A stretch of DNA of 64,000 nt from Chlorocebus sabaeus (taxonomy: Eukaryota > Chordata > Mammalia > Primates > Cercopithecidae), in NCBI RefSeq assembly GCF_047675955.1, contig NC_132911.1:71581133-71645132 (forward strand), in the 5' to 3' direction. A program made the translations under genes and the position numbers. Within the stretch, counting starts at the first letter, position 1; every line of letters begins with the position of its first letter. A model generated the notes under the pieces. That model was not told the origin of the DNA. It did no database searches and saw only the letters and a program-made list of their open reading frames with translations. Below, one piece after another: positions 35,730-46,171 of this stretch.

Positions 35730-36029
35730 GCTGGGTGTAGTGACTCATGCCTGTAATCCCAGCACTTTGGGAGGCTGAGGTAGGTGGATCACTTGAGGCC
35801 AGGAGTTTGAGACCAGCCTGGCTGATATGGCAAAACCCTGTCTCTAGTTAAAAAAACCCAAAAATTAGCCAGGCGTGGTGACGCATGCCTGTAGTCACAG
35901 CTACTTGGGAGGCTGAGGCAGGAGAATTGCTTGAACCCGGGAGGCGGAGGTTGCAGTGAGCCAAGATTGTGCCACTGCACTCCAGCCTGGGCGACAGAGC
36001 AAGACTCTGTCTCAAAAAAAAAAAAAAAT
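35730..36029 (+). mobile_element. AluS
   Basis: ggctgggtgtagtgactcat to A-tail; flank aaatttgggg / aaatttggtg. Confidence 0.93.
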
Positions 36030-37589
36030 TTGGTGGTATCATTTGTAAATTCTTTGATTTTTGTTTCCCCTGAATACCCGAGTTGACTATTGTTTTGTTA
36101 TCACAAGAGTGTGTCACAAGAGTGATGACATTTGCTGGAAAGACATTAGTGGATACCTGCAAAGGATCTGGAAGCAGGCAGCTCTCAGAGCAGGGACTAC
36201 GGCAGCATGCTCCCAATCAGAGGGCAATGTCTCCTGGCATCAAGTGTCCTGGAAGGCCACCAAGCACTAGCTGAATTGCTGTGCATCTGGTCAGGTCCAT
36301 TGAGAAGCAGCACCTTTCCATTCTTCAAGGTCTTCACAAGCCTCCAGCCCTCAGGATTATCTGGACATTTTGGTTTTTGCCTATTATACTGGTAGAAATA
36401 GCTAATATAATACAACCCCCGACCCCAGATCATTTGAGATGGAAGGATGAATTCCACAGATGGAATGAATTGAAGTTTAAATTCCCAGGTGTAGTACTCC
36501 TTAGCAGGACCAAGCCTCAAAACTGCCTGAGATCCATTCCTACAGATATATAACCAGGACTACAAAATAAAAAGATAACTAAGATTGATAAAACATAGAC
36601 AAACTATGATATACTGACTACAATATTCTAGTTTCCGTGCTGAGCACTCCACATATACTATCACTTAATATTTCTTTTCAATTTAAGTTTGATATATTTT
36701 ATAAACATCAGAACAATTGAGTGGTGAGTAGTTGGGAGCTGGTTTTTAAAAATTATTTTCCTTTAAAAGGAATATACTCTTTGGTATGTATATATCAATA
36801 TTACAAAATAAAAACAATATTACAAAAAAAGTTAAATAATATGGTAAGGATAATACTTAAAACAAGTATTTTGTTTCATCTCGTCTTACTAATTACAATT
36901 ATTTACTCCTTACTTATTCCCTCTCATTGCCTGGTATTTTAAATCTTTTTAGTTATTTCTTCTAGTATTTTCTTTCTTATTTCTAAATAACATACATATA
37001 TAGATACTTCCTGATTTTTCAGTCTTTTTGTCCATTGACTTCCTCTTTTTTTTTTTTGTCTATTGACTTCCTTCTATGGAAGATGAGGATTTACCCTCCT
37101 ATACCTCCTCTTCCTGCATTCTTGCATACATTTCAGTTCCTCCTATCCTTCTGATATATTTATATCATAATTTTTGGTTAAATTAATATCTAGGGCTAAT
37201 ATTATTTTGATTATATAAGTATTATTTACAGCTGAGTCACAGAGTACATCATGATTCTATTTCTTCTCTTGTATAACTCATTGTTTCCACTAGTTAATAA
37301 ATACATTTTTTTTATTTGCTTGGTTTTGTGTGCTTTTATTACTCATTCATACCGTGGTTCTCTAATGTAAGTAAAAATGGCCTACATGTTTAAATGTTCT
37401 ATCTGTTGCATATTTATCTTCAGGAATTTCATCTGAAGTCTTCAGTTCTCCTCCTCCTACCCCAAGTTAGTTGTTCTGTAAGTTTGACATATAGCTACTA
37501 CCTGTAGATCCGTTCACCGCGATCTTCAGATGTTTTTATTGGTTTCCCTGTGTTCCTAAATCCTTTGTCTTTCTCTTGCTATACTCCCT
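36030..37589. other. Unassigned DNA with a 107-codon minus-strand frame
   Basis: The 36060-36560 segment is GC-richer, with a minus-strand frame at 36197-36520 that matches no family I recognise. It could be a fragment of an unknown retroelement. The rest is AT-rich. Confidence 0.45.
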
Positions 37590-37910
37590 CTTTTTGGTAG
37601 ATCACATTCTCCAGGGTTTTCCTGAGAAAGGTAAGTAACTTAGGGCCTCACTTCTATGAAAATGTTGAGATTCTACCCTTACAATTCAATGATAATTTTT
37701 CTAAGTTTAGATTTTTTTTTTTTTTTGGTCTAATTTTTCCTCAAAAACTCTGAAGGCATTTCTCCATTGCCTTTCGGCTATAATGGTGCTGTTGAGCAGC
37801 TGCAGGCTACTCTAGTCCTCATTATGTTGTCTGTGTCCCCCACCCCCCAACACCCTAGAAGTTTTTAGGCTCATCTCTTTATCCTGGTGTTCATGATATG
37901 CTCTGGTCAG
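37590..37910 (-). mobile_element. HAL1/L1M-like fragment, antisense
   Basis: ttttcctgagaaaggtaagt, gaaaatgttgagattctacc, tctccattgcctttcggcta and ctctttatcctggtgttcat are the antisense of the same family as at 54100-54420. Confidence 0.5.
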
Positions 37911-38448
37911 GCAAATCCTCTAAGAGGATTTGTATTTGCTTGTACCAAATGCTTGGAGGGTATTGCCAGTCTGGGATTAAACTGAATTAAATTCTTGGCT
38001 AGAGGTTTATCAGACCATTTAGATAGTCTGATTTTGGACCACAAACTTGTGTGAGACTGCCTCATGGTTCCAAATTCTCAGTGGCAATTTCTCTCTTCTC
38101 CACTCTTGCCAAAATTTGAAATGGTCAATTTTTCTTGTGGCCCATTAGAAGTACTATGGAGGCTTATTTCTAATTTACCCTTACACTGAAGGTATCATTC
38201 TTTGGAATCCCAGAATTCTGGTAGAAGGAGAATCTATTAGACTTCCCAACTTGCGGTAGCCCTGGGCTTGGCTCTCTGGCTCCATTCCTCAAAATGCCCA
38301 CACTCAGCTGGTTTGACAAACACTCTCAGGATAACAGTGGTGCACTTGCCTTTCTAGATTTCTTCACTCGATAGCTGGCTGGCGTGGATTTTCTTTTTTG
38401 TCTGATAACTTTAAGATGATTTTTAAAAAATTATATATATTTTTTCCT
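37911..38448. other. No recognised feature
   Basis: May continue the HAL1/L1M antisense fragment but the match is not clear. Confidence 0.4.
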
Positions 38449-38767
38449 CCTTTTTTTTTTTTTTTTTTTTTTTTGAGACAGGGTCTCACTCTGTTGCCCA
38501 GGCTGGACTGCAGTGGTGCAATCATAGCTCACTGCAGCCTCAGCCTTTCCAGGCTCAAGTGATCCTCCCACCTTAGCCTCCCAGGTAGCTGGGACTGCAG
38601 GCATGTGCATGCCTGACTGATTTGTATTTATTTTTTCTTCTATATCGTGTAGTTATGGGGTTTCACCATGTTGCCCAGGCTGATCTTGAATTCCTGGGCT
38701 CAAGTGATCTTCCTACCTTGGCCTCCCAAAGTGTTGGGATCATAGGTATGAGCCACTGTGCCTGGCC
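38449..38767 (-). mobile_element. AluJ
   Basis: T-run, gagacagggtctcactctgt to gagccactgtgcctggcc. Confidence 0.92.
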
Positions 38768-38859
38768 TAAAATATGATATTTTGTCTAGAAGTTTTAGTT
38801 ATTTCCAGCAGTCCAGATACCTACCTTGTCATTGCCCTAGAAATGGAAGTCTATGATTT

Positions 38860-39000
38860 TAAATATATTTCTAAGCCTCAATGTCCTCATTTGAAAAATG
38901 AGGATAGTTTATACCTCATAGTATTGTACTATTGTGGGGAATAAGTGAGATGATTAGTGTAAAGCTCTTAATTCTGTGCCTGCACTTTAATTAATGTTTA
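38860..39000 (+). mobile_element. MIR/L2-type fragment
   Basis: aagcctcaatgtcctcattt, gaaaaatgaggatagtttat and gaataagtgagatgatt match MIR/L2 3' text. Confidence 0.75.
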
Positions 39001-39146
39001 CTTATTTTTTTTTTAAATGGCATTCTCAGAGTCTAAACATACATTGCTCTATCTTGCTATATTTTTATTCATATATGGTGCACCTAATACCAAGGAAATG
39101 AAGATGTGAATAATCTAAGGTTCTAATAAATTTTATGTTATATATA

Positions 39147-39406
39147 TATGAGATGGAGTATTGCTCTGTTGTGCGATCTCAGCTCACTGCAGCCTCCGCC
39201 TCCTGGGTTCAAGCGATTCTCCTGCCTCAGTTTCCCAAGTAGCTGGGACTACAGGCGTATGCCACCATGTCCAGCTAATTTTTGTATTTTTAGTAGAGAC
39301 AGGGTTTCACCATGTTGGCCAGTATGGTCTTGATCTCTTGACCTCGTCATCCGCCCGCCTCAGTCCAAATTCCTGGGATTACAGGCGTAAGCCACCGCTC
39401 CCGGCC
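39147..39406 (-). mobile_element. AluY-like with internal deletion
   Basis: gagatggagtattgctctgt joins directly to tgcgatctcagctcactg, with about 25 bp missing; end accgctcccggcc. Lies just beyond the CPA6 poly(A) site. Confidence 0.9.
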
Positions 39407-39499
39407 TATGTGTATTATATTAAGAAACATAGTTGGCTTTTTCCATTTCATAATTTTCCATTTCCAATGCGAACCAAGTAATTAAACATCATTACTAGC

Positions 39500-39837
39500 C
39501 TAGATCTTAATTGAGAACATGAAATTTATTGAAGGGAAATCCTCAATTAATTTGTACATTTCTTGAGAAATGGGAAATTTGAAAACATTCCCTCCCACCA
39601 TAATCAAATAAGACTCTAAAGGGATAGAAAACGGATACTTTTGCTTATAATAAACTAGGCTATGCCCTATTTTTTCTGTTTTCTATTGCCACAAAGTCAA
39701 ATTGCATGGGGTCTTTTTAAAGTCCATAGATATGTTCGCTCTAAGCAGCTGCCCTTCTCTTTGAAAACAGTTTCTATCCAGGGCCAAGTAGGCCTTGCTC
39801 AGAATCCTATGGCAGTTGACCTGAGCCTTGGGCTGTC
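39500..39837 (-). other. CPA6: CPA6 3' untranslated region (probable extent)
   Basis: This is the minus-strand sequence after the CPA6 stop. It is free of Alu and leads to a canonical poly(A) signal at 39525-39530. The lower limit is estimated as 10-30 nt past that hexamer, giving a 3' UTR of about 330 nt. Longer isoforms cannot be excluded, but the next DNA downstream is an Alu (39147-39406). Confidence 0.55.
39525..39530 (-). terminator. CPA6: Putative CPA6 poly(A) signal AATAAA
   Basis: TTTATT on the plus strand reads AATAAA on the minus strand, about 310 nt after the CPA6 stop codon. It is the only canonical hexamer I noticed between the stop and the downstream Alu. Actual use is inferred. 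Confidence 0.55.
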
Positions 39838-40025
39838 TCAGGGACATTTCTTTAGCAGGTGCATTGTGATATTTTTCACAGCCAGCATAGTTTCTGTACA
39901 GGTGGGTTTGATGAGCATCTCTGGGAGTAAAAATCCAAAATGCCCAGTGTCACGTAGTTCGAAAGCAAATGCATAAGGTATTCCGTTTTTGTAGGCCCAA
40001 TCCATTGAGCTACCAGAGCTCACAT
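39838..40025 (-). CDS. CPA6: CPA6 terminal coding exon 11, carboxypeptidase A6 C-terminus
   Basis: This is the last coding exon on the minus strand. Acceptor gttttaacttttag precedes AT, which completes the split Tyr codon. Then 61 residues follow, from VSSGSSMDWAYK through YAFAFELRDTG to MHLLKKCP, and the stop TGA at 39838-39840. ELRDTG contains the catalytic Glu equivalent to CPA1 Glu270 (residue 398 in 437-aa numbering). The split Tyr 376 equals Tyr248, and Met383 occupies position 255 at the base of the S1' pocket. Met there is neither the Asp of B-type enzymes nor a small residue, which fits an A-type preference for bulky hydrophobic C-termini. His404 may be Tyr in human (recall only). 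Intron 10 is 5,331 bp (40026-45356). The 3' UTR continues towards lower coordinates. Confidence 0.97.
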
Positions 40026-40424
40026 CTAAAAGTTAAAACAAAAAAAAAGATCAGCCTCACTAAAGAGTTGGTATAATTTTGTAAATGTATATACTGTATA
40101 GTATCTGCTTATTAAGCTTTACTAAATCCTTCCAATTAAATACTGTTTCAATAAGAATGATTTAACAGGAGCTCCTTGGCATCTGGTGCATGGAACTTAT
40201 AAATCATCCCTTCAACCATCTTTAAGGATCCAGTCTACGTGTGAACGCCTTACCAGCATGAAGACCTCAAAATTTCTCAACCTCAATTCCAAAAACATTT
40301 ATGTTCATCCCCACTTTATTCACCTACAAACAACCTATACTGGGAACTCTTTTTGTTTTTAGTTATCACTCAGTTCTTCTCTACTTCAATGTCTAGAATA
40401 CTGAAATTGTGTTCCCAGAAACGT

Positions 40425-40724
40425 TTTTTTTTTTTTTTTTTGAGACGGAGTCTCACTCTGTCACCCAGGCTGGAGTGCAGTGTCATGATCTTGGCTCATC
40501 GCAACCTCTGCCTCCTGGGTTCAAGTGATTCTCCTGCCTCAGCCTCCCAAGTATCTGGGATTACAGGAACTCACCACCATGCCCAGCTAATTTTTGTATT
40601 TGTAGTAGAGACAGGGTTTTACCATGTTGGCCACGTTGGTCTTGAACTCCTGGGCTCAATTGATCCTCCCGCCTTGGCCTCCCAAAGTGCTGGGATTACA
40701 GGTGTGAGCCACTGCTCCTGGCCC
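40425..40724 (-). mobile_element. AluS/J in CPA6 intron 10
   Basis: gagacggagtctcactctgt to ccactgctcctggcc; duplication cccagaaa. Confidence 0.93.
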
Positions 40725-40734
40725 CAGAAAACCT

Positions 40735-42265
40735 CCTATTTCTTCCATTTCCCTGTGTTTCCACTCCGGCCTAACCTATTCTGTGCCTTTACTTAGATTG
40801 GTAGTTTCCAGATTCCTCCCTGTTTTCTTGTAGTTTCATTTGATTCTCTAGTTGGCCATGGTCATTTATTTCACTGAATTTCTCTCCAGACCCTCAACAT
40901 GCCTCATTCCTGTCCTTTTTCTGCCTTTGTTTGGCTCATCCTCAATCCCTGGCCCAGTTTCTCTGCTTCTGCTAGGTGAGGGAGCTAGAGAAAGTCTTTG
41001 CTGAGCAGAGATCCTATAAAGTCACACTACCTTGTTACTGAAGTCTCTTTCTGCCTCCATGCTGCTCTAGGTTCCTTTTCTAGTTCGCTTACTGAAACTT
41101 TCCCATTCTCTTCTCATCTTCACTCTACACTGTCCCCACTACTCTAGATCAGGGGTCCCCAACCCCCAGGCCACAGACTGGTACTGGTGTGCTCTATAAG
41201 TTCCATGCACTGGTACCGGTCCATGGCCTGTTAGAACTTGGGCTGCACAGTGGGAGGTGAGTGGTGGGTGAGCCAGTGAAGCTTCACCTGCATTTACAGC
41301 CACTCACTATCACTTGCATTACCGCCTGAGCTCTGCCTCTTGTCAGATCAGTGGCAGCATTAGATTCTCATAAGAGCACGAGCCCTATCCTGAACTGCAC
41401 ATGTGAGGGATCTAGGTTGTGCGCTCCTTTTAAGAATCTTATGCCTGATGATCTGTCACTGTCTTCCATCACCCCTAGATGGGACCGTCTAGTTGCAGGA
41501 AAACAAGCTCAGGGCTCCCAGTGATTCTACATTATGGTGAATTATATAATTATTTCATTATATATTACAATGTAATAATAATGGAAATAAAGTGCGCAAC
41601 AAATGTAATGCACTTGAATCATCCCAAAACCATCCCTCCCCCACCCCACCCCTGTCTGTGGAATAACTGTCTTCCATGAAACCAGTCCCTGGTGCCAAAA
41701 AGGTTGGGGACTGCAACTGTAGATGATTGCCCCATTGCCTTCTCTACTGACATTAGAGCTCTCTGACTTTCCCCGTTTGAGCTCAGAGGAAGAAATGCTC
41801 CCTGTCTTTCACATGTGTCACCCCTTGATACTGTTGGTTATTGTCATCTCTGGTAGTAAAAGGCCCTTTTCCATGACTTTGTGCTATTAATTATGCATCT
41901 GCATTGGTCCAAGTACTCAAGGACCCCTTTCCTACAGCACTTCCTTCACATTACCCTATAATATGCCCTTGGTTACCCTCTTCTTTTTCCTCTTTCTTTT
42001 GCTTTAGAACCCGAGGGAGAACCTATATATACTGTATCTACATCCTCAACCACTTTCAGTCTGGCTATTGCCTCTACCCGTGTATTAAACTTTCTTTTTG
42101 AAGATTACCAATGACCGCAGGTCTAGCCTCTTTTTCTGTTTTTTTGTTTTCCCCTCAGATCCCACTTTCAGTGTCTCCACAGCCTTTAACACAGCTGACA
42201 AGCCCTCTGGCTACTCTCTCCTTCTGGCTCCTGTGACCTCACACTCTAGCTTTTCAGCACAGAGT
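40735..42265 (+). mobile_element. Ancient L2/CR1-like LINE reverse-transcriptase fragment, split by a MER1-type element
   Basis: C+T-rich sense text includes ctctgcttctgctaggtgag and gattaccaatgaccgc. It reaches a degenerate RT segment reading roughly STAFNTAD, comparable with the DLSAAFDTVD motif of L2/CR1 ORF2. The MER1-type element at 41150 divides it. It is heavily mutated and not coding. Confidence 0.5.
41150..41716. mobile_element. MER1A/Charlie3-like hAT DNA transposon
   Basis: It begins CAGGGGTCCCCAACCCCC and ends gccaaaaaggttggggactg, forming terminal inverted repeats. Interior landmarks are attaccgcctgagctctgcc and aataaagtgcgcaacaaatg. Flanking 8-mers CTCTAGAT (41142-41149) and CTGTAGAT (41717-41724) are a one-mismatch hAT target duplication. 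There is no transposase gene. Confidence 0.88.
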
Positions 42266-42284
42266 TGAAAGCAGGGAATTAGAC

Positions 42285-42470
42285 GTAGCCTGCAGCCTGG
42301 GCTGTATCTGATCCCACCACATAGTGGGTAACTTCTCTGTGCCTCAGTCTCCCTTTTTGAAAAAGAGACTGATGATAATACAGTACCTGCATAGCATAGG
42401 GTTGTTGGGAAAATTGAATAAAGTAATAAATCACTTGAAAGTACTCAAGATATATTAACTGTTATTATTT
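42285..42470 (+). mobile_element. MIR fragment
   Basis: gtaacttctctgtgcctcag, then gatgataatacagtacctgc and gggttgttgggaaaattgaa. Confidence 0.8.
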
Positions 42471-42719
42471 TGCCTCTTTATACCCCCAAGTGCATATGTA
42501 GTTTTTAATCTAACAGGCTTTTAAAAATAATTCATTAAATGATAAATGTTTCATGGAAAAATCTTTGTATACATTTTTCCTGAAATTTATATAATCCAGC
42601 TTGAGATAATCCTACTATTATTATCATTAAATTTTCAAAGCATGGCCATTTACTCAAAAAATATTGCTTTTATGCTATTTTTCCTAGGACAAGTTAGAGA
42701 TGGAATTATTATTATTATT

Positions 42720-43013
42720 GTTATTTTTTCTTGAGCCAGAGTCTCCCTCTGTCACCCAGGCTGGAGTGCAGTGGTGCGATCTTGACACACTGCAACCTCT
42801 GTCCTCCTGGTTCAGGTGATTTTCCTGCCTCAGTCAACTAAGTAGCTGGGATTACAGGCGCCCCTCACCATACCAAACTAATTTTTTGTAGTTTTAGTAG
42901 AGACAGGGTTTCACCATGTTGGCCAGGCTGGTCTTGAACTCCTGCTCAGGTGATCCACCCACCTCGACCTTCCAAAGTGCTGGGATTATAGGCGTGAGCC
43001 ACCGTGCCAGGCC
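42720..43013 (-). mobile_element. AluS in CPA6 intron 10
   Basis: gagccagagtctccctctgt to accgtgccaggcc; duplication agagatggaattattat. Confidence 0.93.
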
Positions 43014-43216
43014 AGAGATGGAATTATTATATAAAGATGACAATTAAAATGACTGTTTCTCAGATTCCCTTTGCTTCAGTTAAGGACAGAAAATAGGCTG
43101 TGGCTTCAGTGTCCCTCTGGTTAGGGTACATTGGAACTACAAATAGTAGTCATAGTAGCCAAGTCAGAGACAACATGTGCCAACAGTTACATCATGGTGA
43201 TGTGACAGCCTCATTT

Positions 43217-43584
43217 CTTTTTTTTTTTTTTGAAACGGAGTCTCGCTCTGTCACCCAGGCTGGAGTGCAATGGCACCATCTTGGCTCACTGCAATCTCTG
43301 CTCCTGGGGTTCAAGAGATTCTCTCGCCTCAGCCTCCCAATTAGCTATGATTACAGGTGCTCCCTACCTCTGCTTCCCTGGTTCAAGCGATTCTCCCACC
43401 TCAGCCAACTGAGTAGCTGGCATTACAGGCATATGCCTCCATGCCCGGCTAATTTTTGTCTTTTTAGTAGAGAAGGGGTTTTGCCATATTGGCCAGGCTG
43501 GTCTCGAACTCCTGACCTCAGATGATGCACCTGCTTTGGCCTCCCAAAGTGCTAGGATTACAGGCATGAGCCACAGAACCCGGC
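43217..43584 (-). mobile_element. AluS with internal tandem duplication, CPA6 intron 10
   Basis: About 366 bp rather than 300. Two copies of a left-arm block run from ctctgct through the cagcc and tagct motifs to attacaggtgc/attacaggcat. Confidence 0.92.
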
Positions 43585-44159
43585 CGACTACCTCATTCCT
43601 GTGGTAATAGATTGTTCTCAGTAAATATAATACTCTGACTGTGCCTCTATACAAAGTTGGAAAGGTAAACAGTAAGATCTAAAAAAATTAATGTTTAAAA
43701 ATTGTTTATATATATTATGTTGGCATTAATTGATAATATGATTTTTTAAATACAGTTTTTTTTTCCCTTTCAAGGTGGCCACTGAAAGCCAGTTCTAAAA
43801 AGGTCAACATGAGACCAATGATCATGGACTTTGAAAAAATAAATAAAACTATTGATACTCCTGACATTCTCATTATTAGAATAAACTTATTTGTCAATGT
43901 TAATTGACAAACCAAGTGTTTGCTCTGAAGGCTGAAGAAAGTGAGTGGTAAAATATTAGGAATACAATGATAGGTAGATTAAAGAAGTCAAGGAGAACTT
44001 TGCTACTTTACTCAGAAGCATAATCAGATGTCACTACCTACACATATACATACAACATGTGTGTGTTTACCTTCATTTGCACACACATTCATATATACAT
44101 GATTTCTTACTAGATTTTCTAAGTCATATAGTGAATACATTTTAAAGTTTAAAAGGCCC
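43585..44159. other. No recognised gene; one short hairpin
   Basis: TTTGTCAAT (43890-43898), loop GTTA, ATTGACAAA (43903-43911). The rest is AT-rich intronic DNA. Confidence 0.6.
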
Positions 44160-44260
44160 TGAATCCAATCTTTGTTACAGTTGTGGAAACTGAGGCCCAG
44201 GATTAATAAATACCTTGGCCTGGTTGACAGACCTGGCAGAATTAGGACTAGAATGCATAT
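44160..44260 (+). mobile_element. MIR fragment
   Basis: gttgtggaaactgaggccca, then gcagaattaggactagaatg. Confidence 0.72.
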
Positions 44261-44359
44261 ATTATGATTCTTTGTCTAAGTTCTTGCCATATACCCATTT
44301 GGAAGGACGTGCCATCCTGAAATAAGCCAGATCGGTATATTAATTGTTGAAAACATTGG

Positions 44360-44870
44360 AGATTGTAGTTACAGAAAGGGTAAGCCGACTTGTTTCTTCC
44401 TGCACGCAGCAAACAGTAAAGATTCCTCTAGGAGGGGTATTCTCACTATGAGAAGGGTGAGAAAATAGCCCTTTATCACCACAGACTTGGAATTCAAGGC
44501 TGCAGTGGGCCTAAATATACTCAACAAAGTAACCCCTATCTTCCATTGGTTTTACATACCCCCTATTTATTTCCTATTTCCCTAGAAAATTTACTGACCT
44601 CAGCCAGATTTTTTTTTGTCCTGTTATCTATTGTCAAATTTATCGTTCCTTGTCCAAAAAGTATAAAATCATCTTGCTTTGGCCACCTCTTTGGACTTCA
44701 CTCTGTTGTGAAGATCCTGTACACATAGAATTAATAAAATTTGTATACTTTTCTCTTGTTTAACCTGCATGGTGTCAATTTGGTTTCCAGATCCAGCTGC
44801 AGGGCCTAGTTGGAGTGAAAGATGGGAGGTGACGGGGGATTGGAAGTGATCTCTGGCTCTACTATACATT
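44360..44870 (+). mobile_element. Probable ERV1-class LTR fragment
   Basis: It has a TATA-like aaaaagtataaaatc at about 44656, then attaataaaatttgtatac (poly(A) signal) and tcaatttggtttccagatcc, the layout of an ERV1 LTR. The family and left limit are not certain. Confidence 0.5.
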
Positions 44871-45356
44871 TTTCTCCATGTTAAAAAAGAAATACTTTAA
44901 AATCACCTTTTAAGGGATAATTCAATGGAAGGTGCTACAGAAGAAACAGCATTTCATAACAAGAACAGTGGCAGAAAGGAGTAAAAGGGAAGCAGTTGTA
45001 GGGCTGAAACATTTACTTCATTATCTTCCCAAGGCCCGTTTCCACCCTTGTAGTAGTTAGAATTGCTTAAGGAGCCCATTTTGGTATGTTCTACTGTCAT
45101 AAGATCTCAACTGAGCTTGCAGTCATTACTGCACGCTTAGCATATTCTCTGCTTTGAATTTGTTTAAATGGGTAGAGTGATTTCTGTCAAGCTGTGTAAA
45201 ACTAATCAGATATAAACTCCTATTTTCCTCAGCTAATTTGATAGTCAAAAATTTTACTTTAGGGAGAAGACACTTTCTCCCTTCTAAAAGGAAGTCATGA
45301 TACAGGATATTGGTTCAAGAGAGAGGATTCTAACACAATGTACTCAGGAAACTTAC

Positions 45357-45441
45357 ACAATGTTGTGGAGGCTGGTCCATATCTGTATCGTACCCCATAT
45401 ACTGACTGAAGTGCATTCACCGCTTTAAAAGCTGCAGATTC
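45357..45441 (-). CDS. CPA6: CPA6 coding exon 10 (internal), carboxypeptidase A6
   Basis: This is an 85-nt exon on the minus strand, bounded by acceptor ttccctcgtag and donor GTAAGT (45351-45356). It encodes 28 residues, ESAAFKAVNA to YGPASTTL, plus the first base (T) of a Tyr codon completed in the next exon. It follows in phase 0 from the exon ending at 51397 (GTG then GAA). The segment corresponds to the helix and loop before the S1' pocket of M14A carboxypeptidases. Phe at residue 352 may be Tyr in human (memory only). The exon is too short to show as an open frame and was found by splicing from both neighbours. Intron 9 between them is 5,955 bp (45442-51396). Confidence 0.95.
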
Positions 45442-45604
45442 CTACGAGGGAAAATGGAGAAATTTTATATATTGTTGCATTGAAACTTTTTACATACATT
45501 ACTATGTTGTTTGAGCCTTATCGGTCATCAACAGATGGCTTCATTGGTTAAGATCTATATTAATTAATAATATTATATTACTCTTATGTCACACGCTACA
45601 TTTT

Positions 45605-45780
45605 GCAACATGTTTTAGAACACATTATTTCATTGATCTCACAACAAACCAGTGATCAATAATATTTCTATTTTATAGTTGAGAGAAGGAAGGCTCAGCA
45701 AGGTTAAGTGGGTATGCAGAGTGGTTGAGCTAAGTACTCATATTTTCTGAGGCTGACTTAGTGTTCTATTCTCTTCACTT
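45605..45780 (+). mobile_element. MIR fragment
   Basis: ttatttcattgatctcacaa, ttctattttatagttgagag and gctcagcaaggttaagtggg. It lies about 165 bp from CPA6 exon 10. Confidence 0.78.
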
Positions 45781-45797
45781 CAGTTCAAGGACACCTA

Positions 45798-45817
45798 TTT
45801 CTTTCTTTCTTTCTTTC

Positions 45818-45875
<58 letters not shown>
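45798..45875. repeat. (TTTC)n microsatellite, about 19 units, in CPA6 intron 9
   Basis: A nearly pure TTTC tract (GAAA in the CPA6 transcript) with one interruption near 45818. It grew from the tail of the Alu at 45876. Such tracts are usually length-polymorphic. Confidence 0.93.
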
Positions 45876-45877
<2 letters not shown>

Positions 45878-46171
45878 TTTTTTTTTTTTTGAGACGGAGT
45901 CTCGCTCTATCGCTCAGACTGGAGTGCAGTGGCGCAATTTCAGCTCACTGCAACCTCTGGCCCCTGGGTTCAAGTGATTCTCCTGCCTCAGCCTCCTGAG
46001 TCGCTGGGACTACAGGCATGTGCTACCATGCCTGGCTAATTTTTTGTATTCTTAGTATAGATGGAGTTTCACCATGCTAGCCAGGATGGTCTAGATCTCC
46101 TGGCCTTGTGATCGGCCCATCTCGGCCTCCCAAAGTGCTGGTATTACAGACATGAGCCACTGCACCTGGCC
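45876..46171 (-). mobile_element. AluY in CPA6 intron 9
   Basis: gagacggagtctcgctctat to gccactgcacctggcc; duplication aggacacctatttct / gggacacctatttct. Confidence 0.93.

Larger units (their letters stand above)
40026..45356 (-). other. CPA6: CPA6 intron 10
   Basis: This 5.3-kb GT-AG intron interrupts the codon of the Tyr248 equivalent after its first base. It contains Alus at 40425, 42705 and 43217, an L2-like LINE split by a MER1-type element, MIR fragments and an LTR-like stretch at 44360-44870. No further coding sequence was recognised. Confidence 0.93.

Noticed and set aside
1..39500. Exons of a neighbouring gene such as ARFGEF1 (next gene on this side in human)
   Set aside because: No matching coding text or splice-flanked frames were recognised; in human the gap to that gene is larger than the DNA available here.
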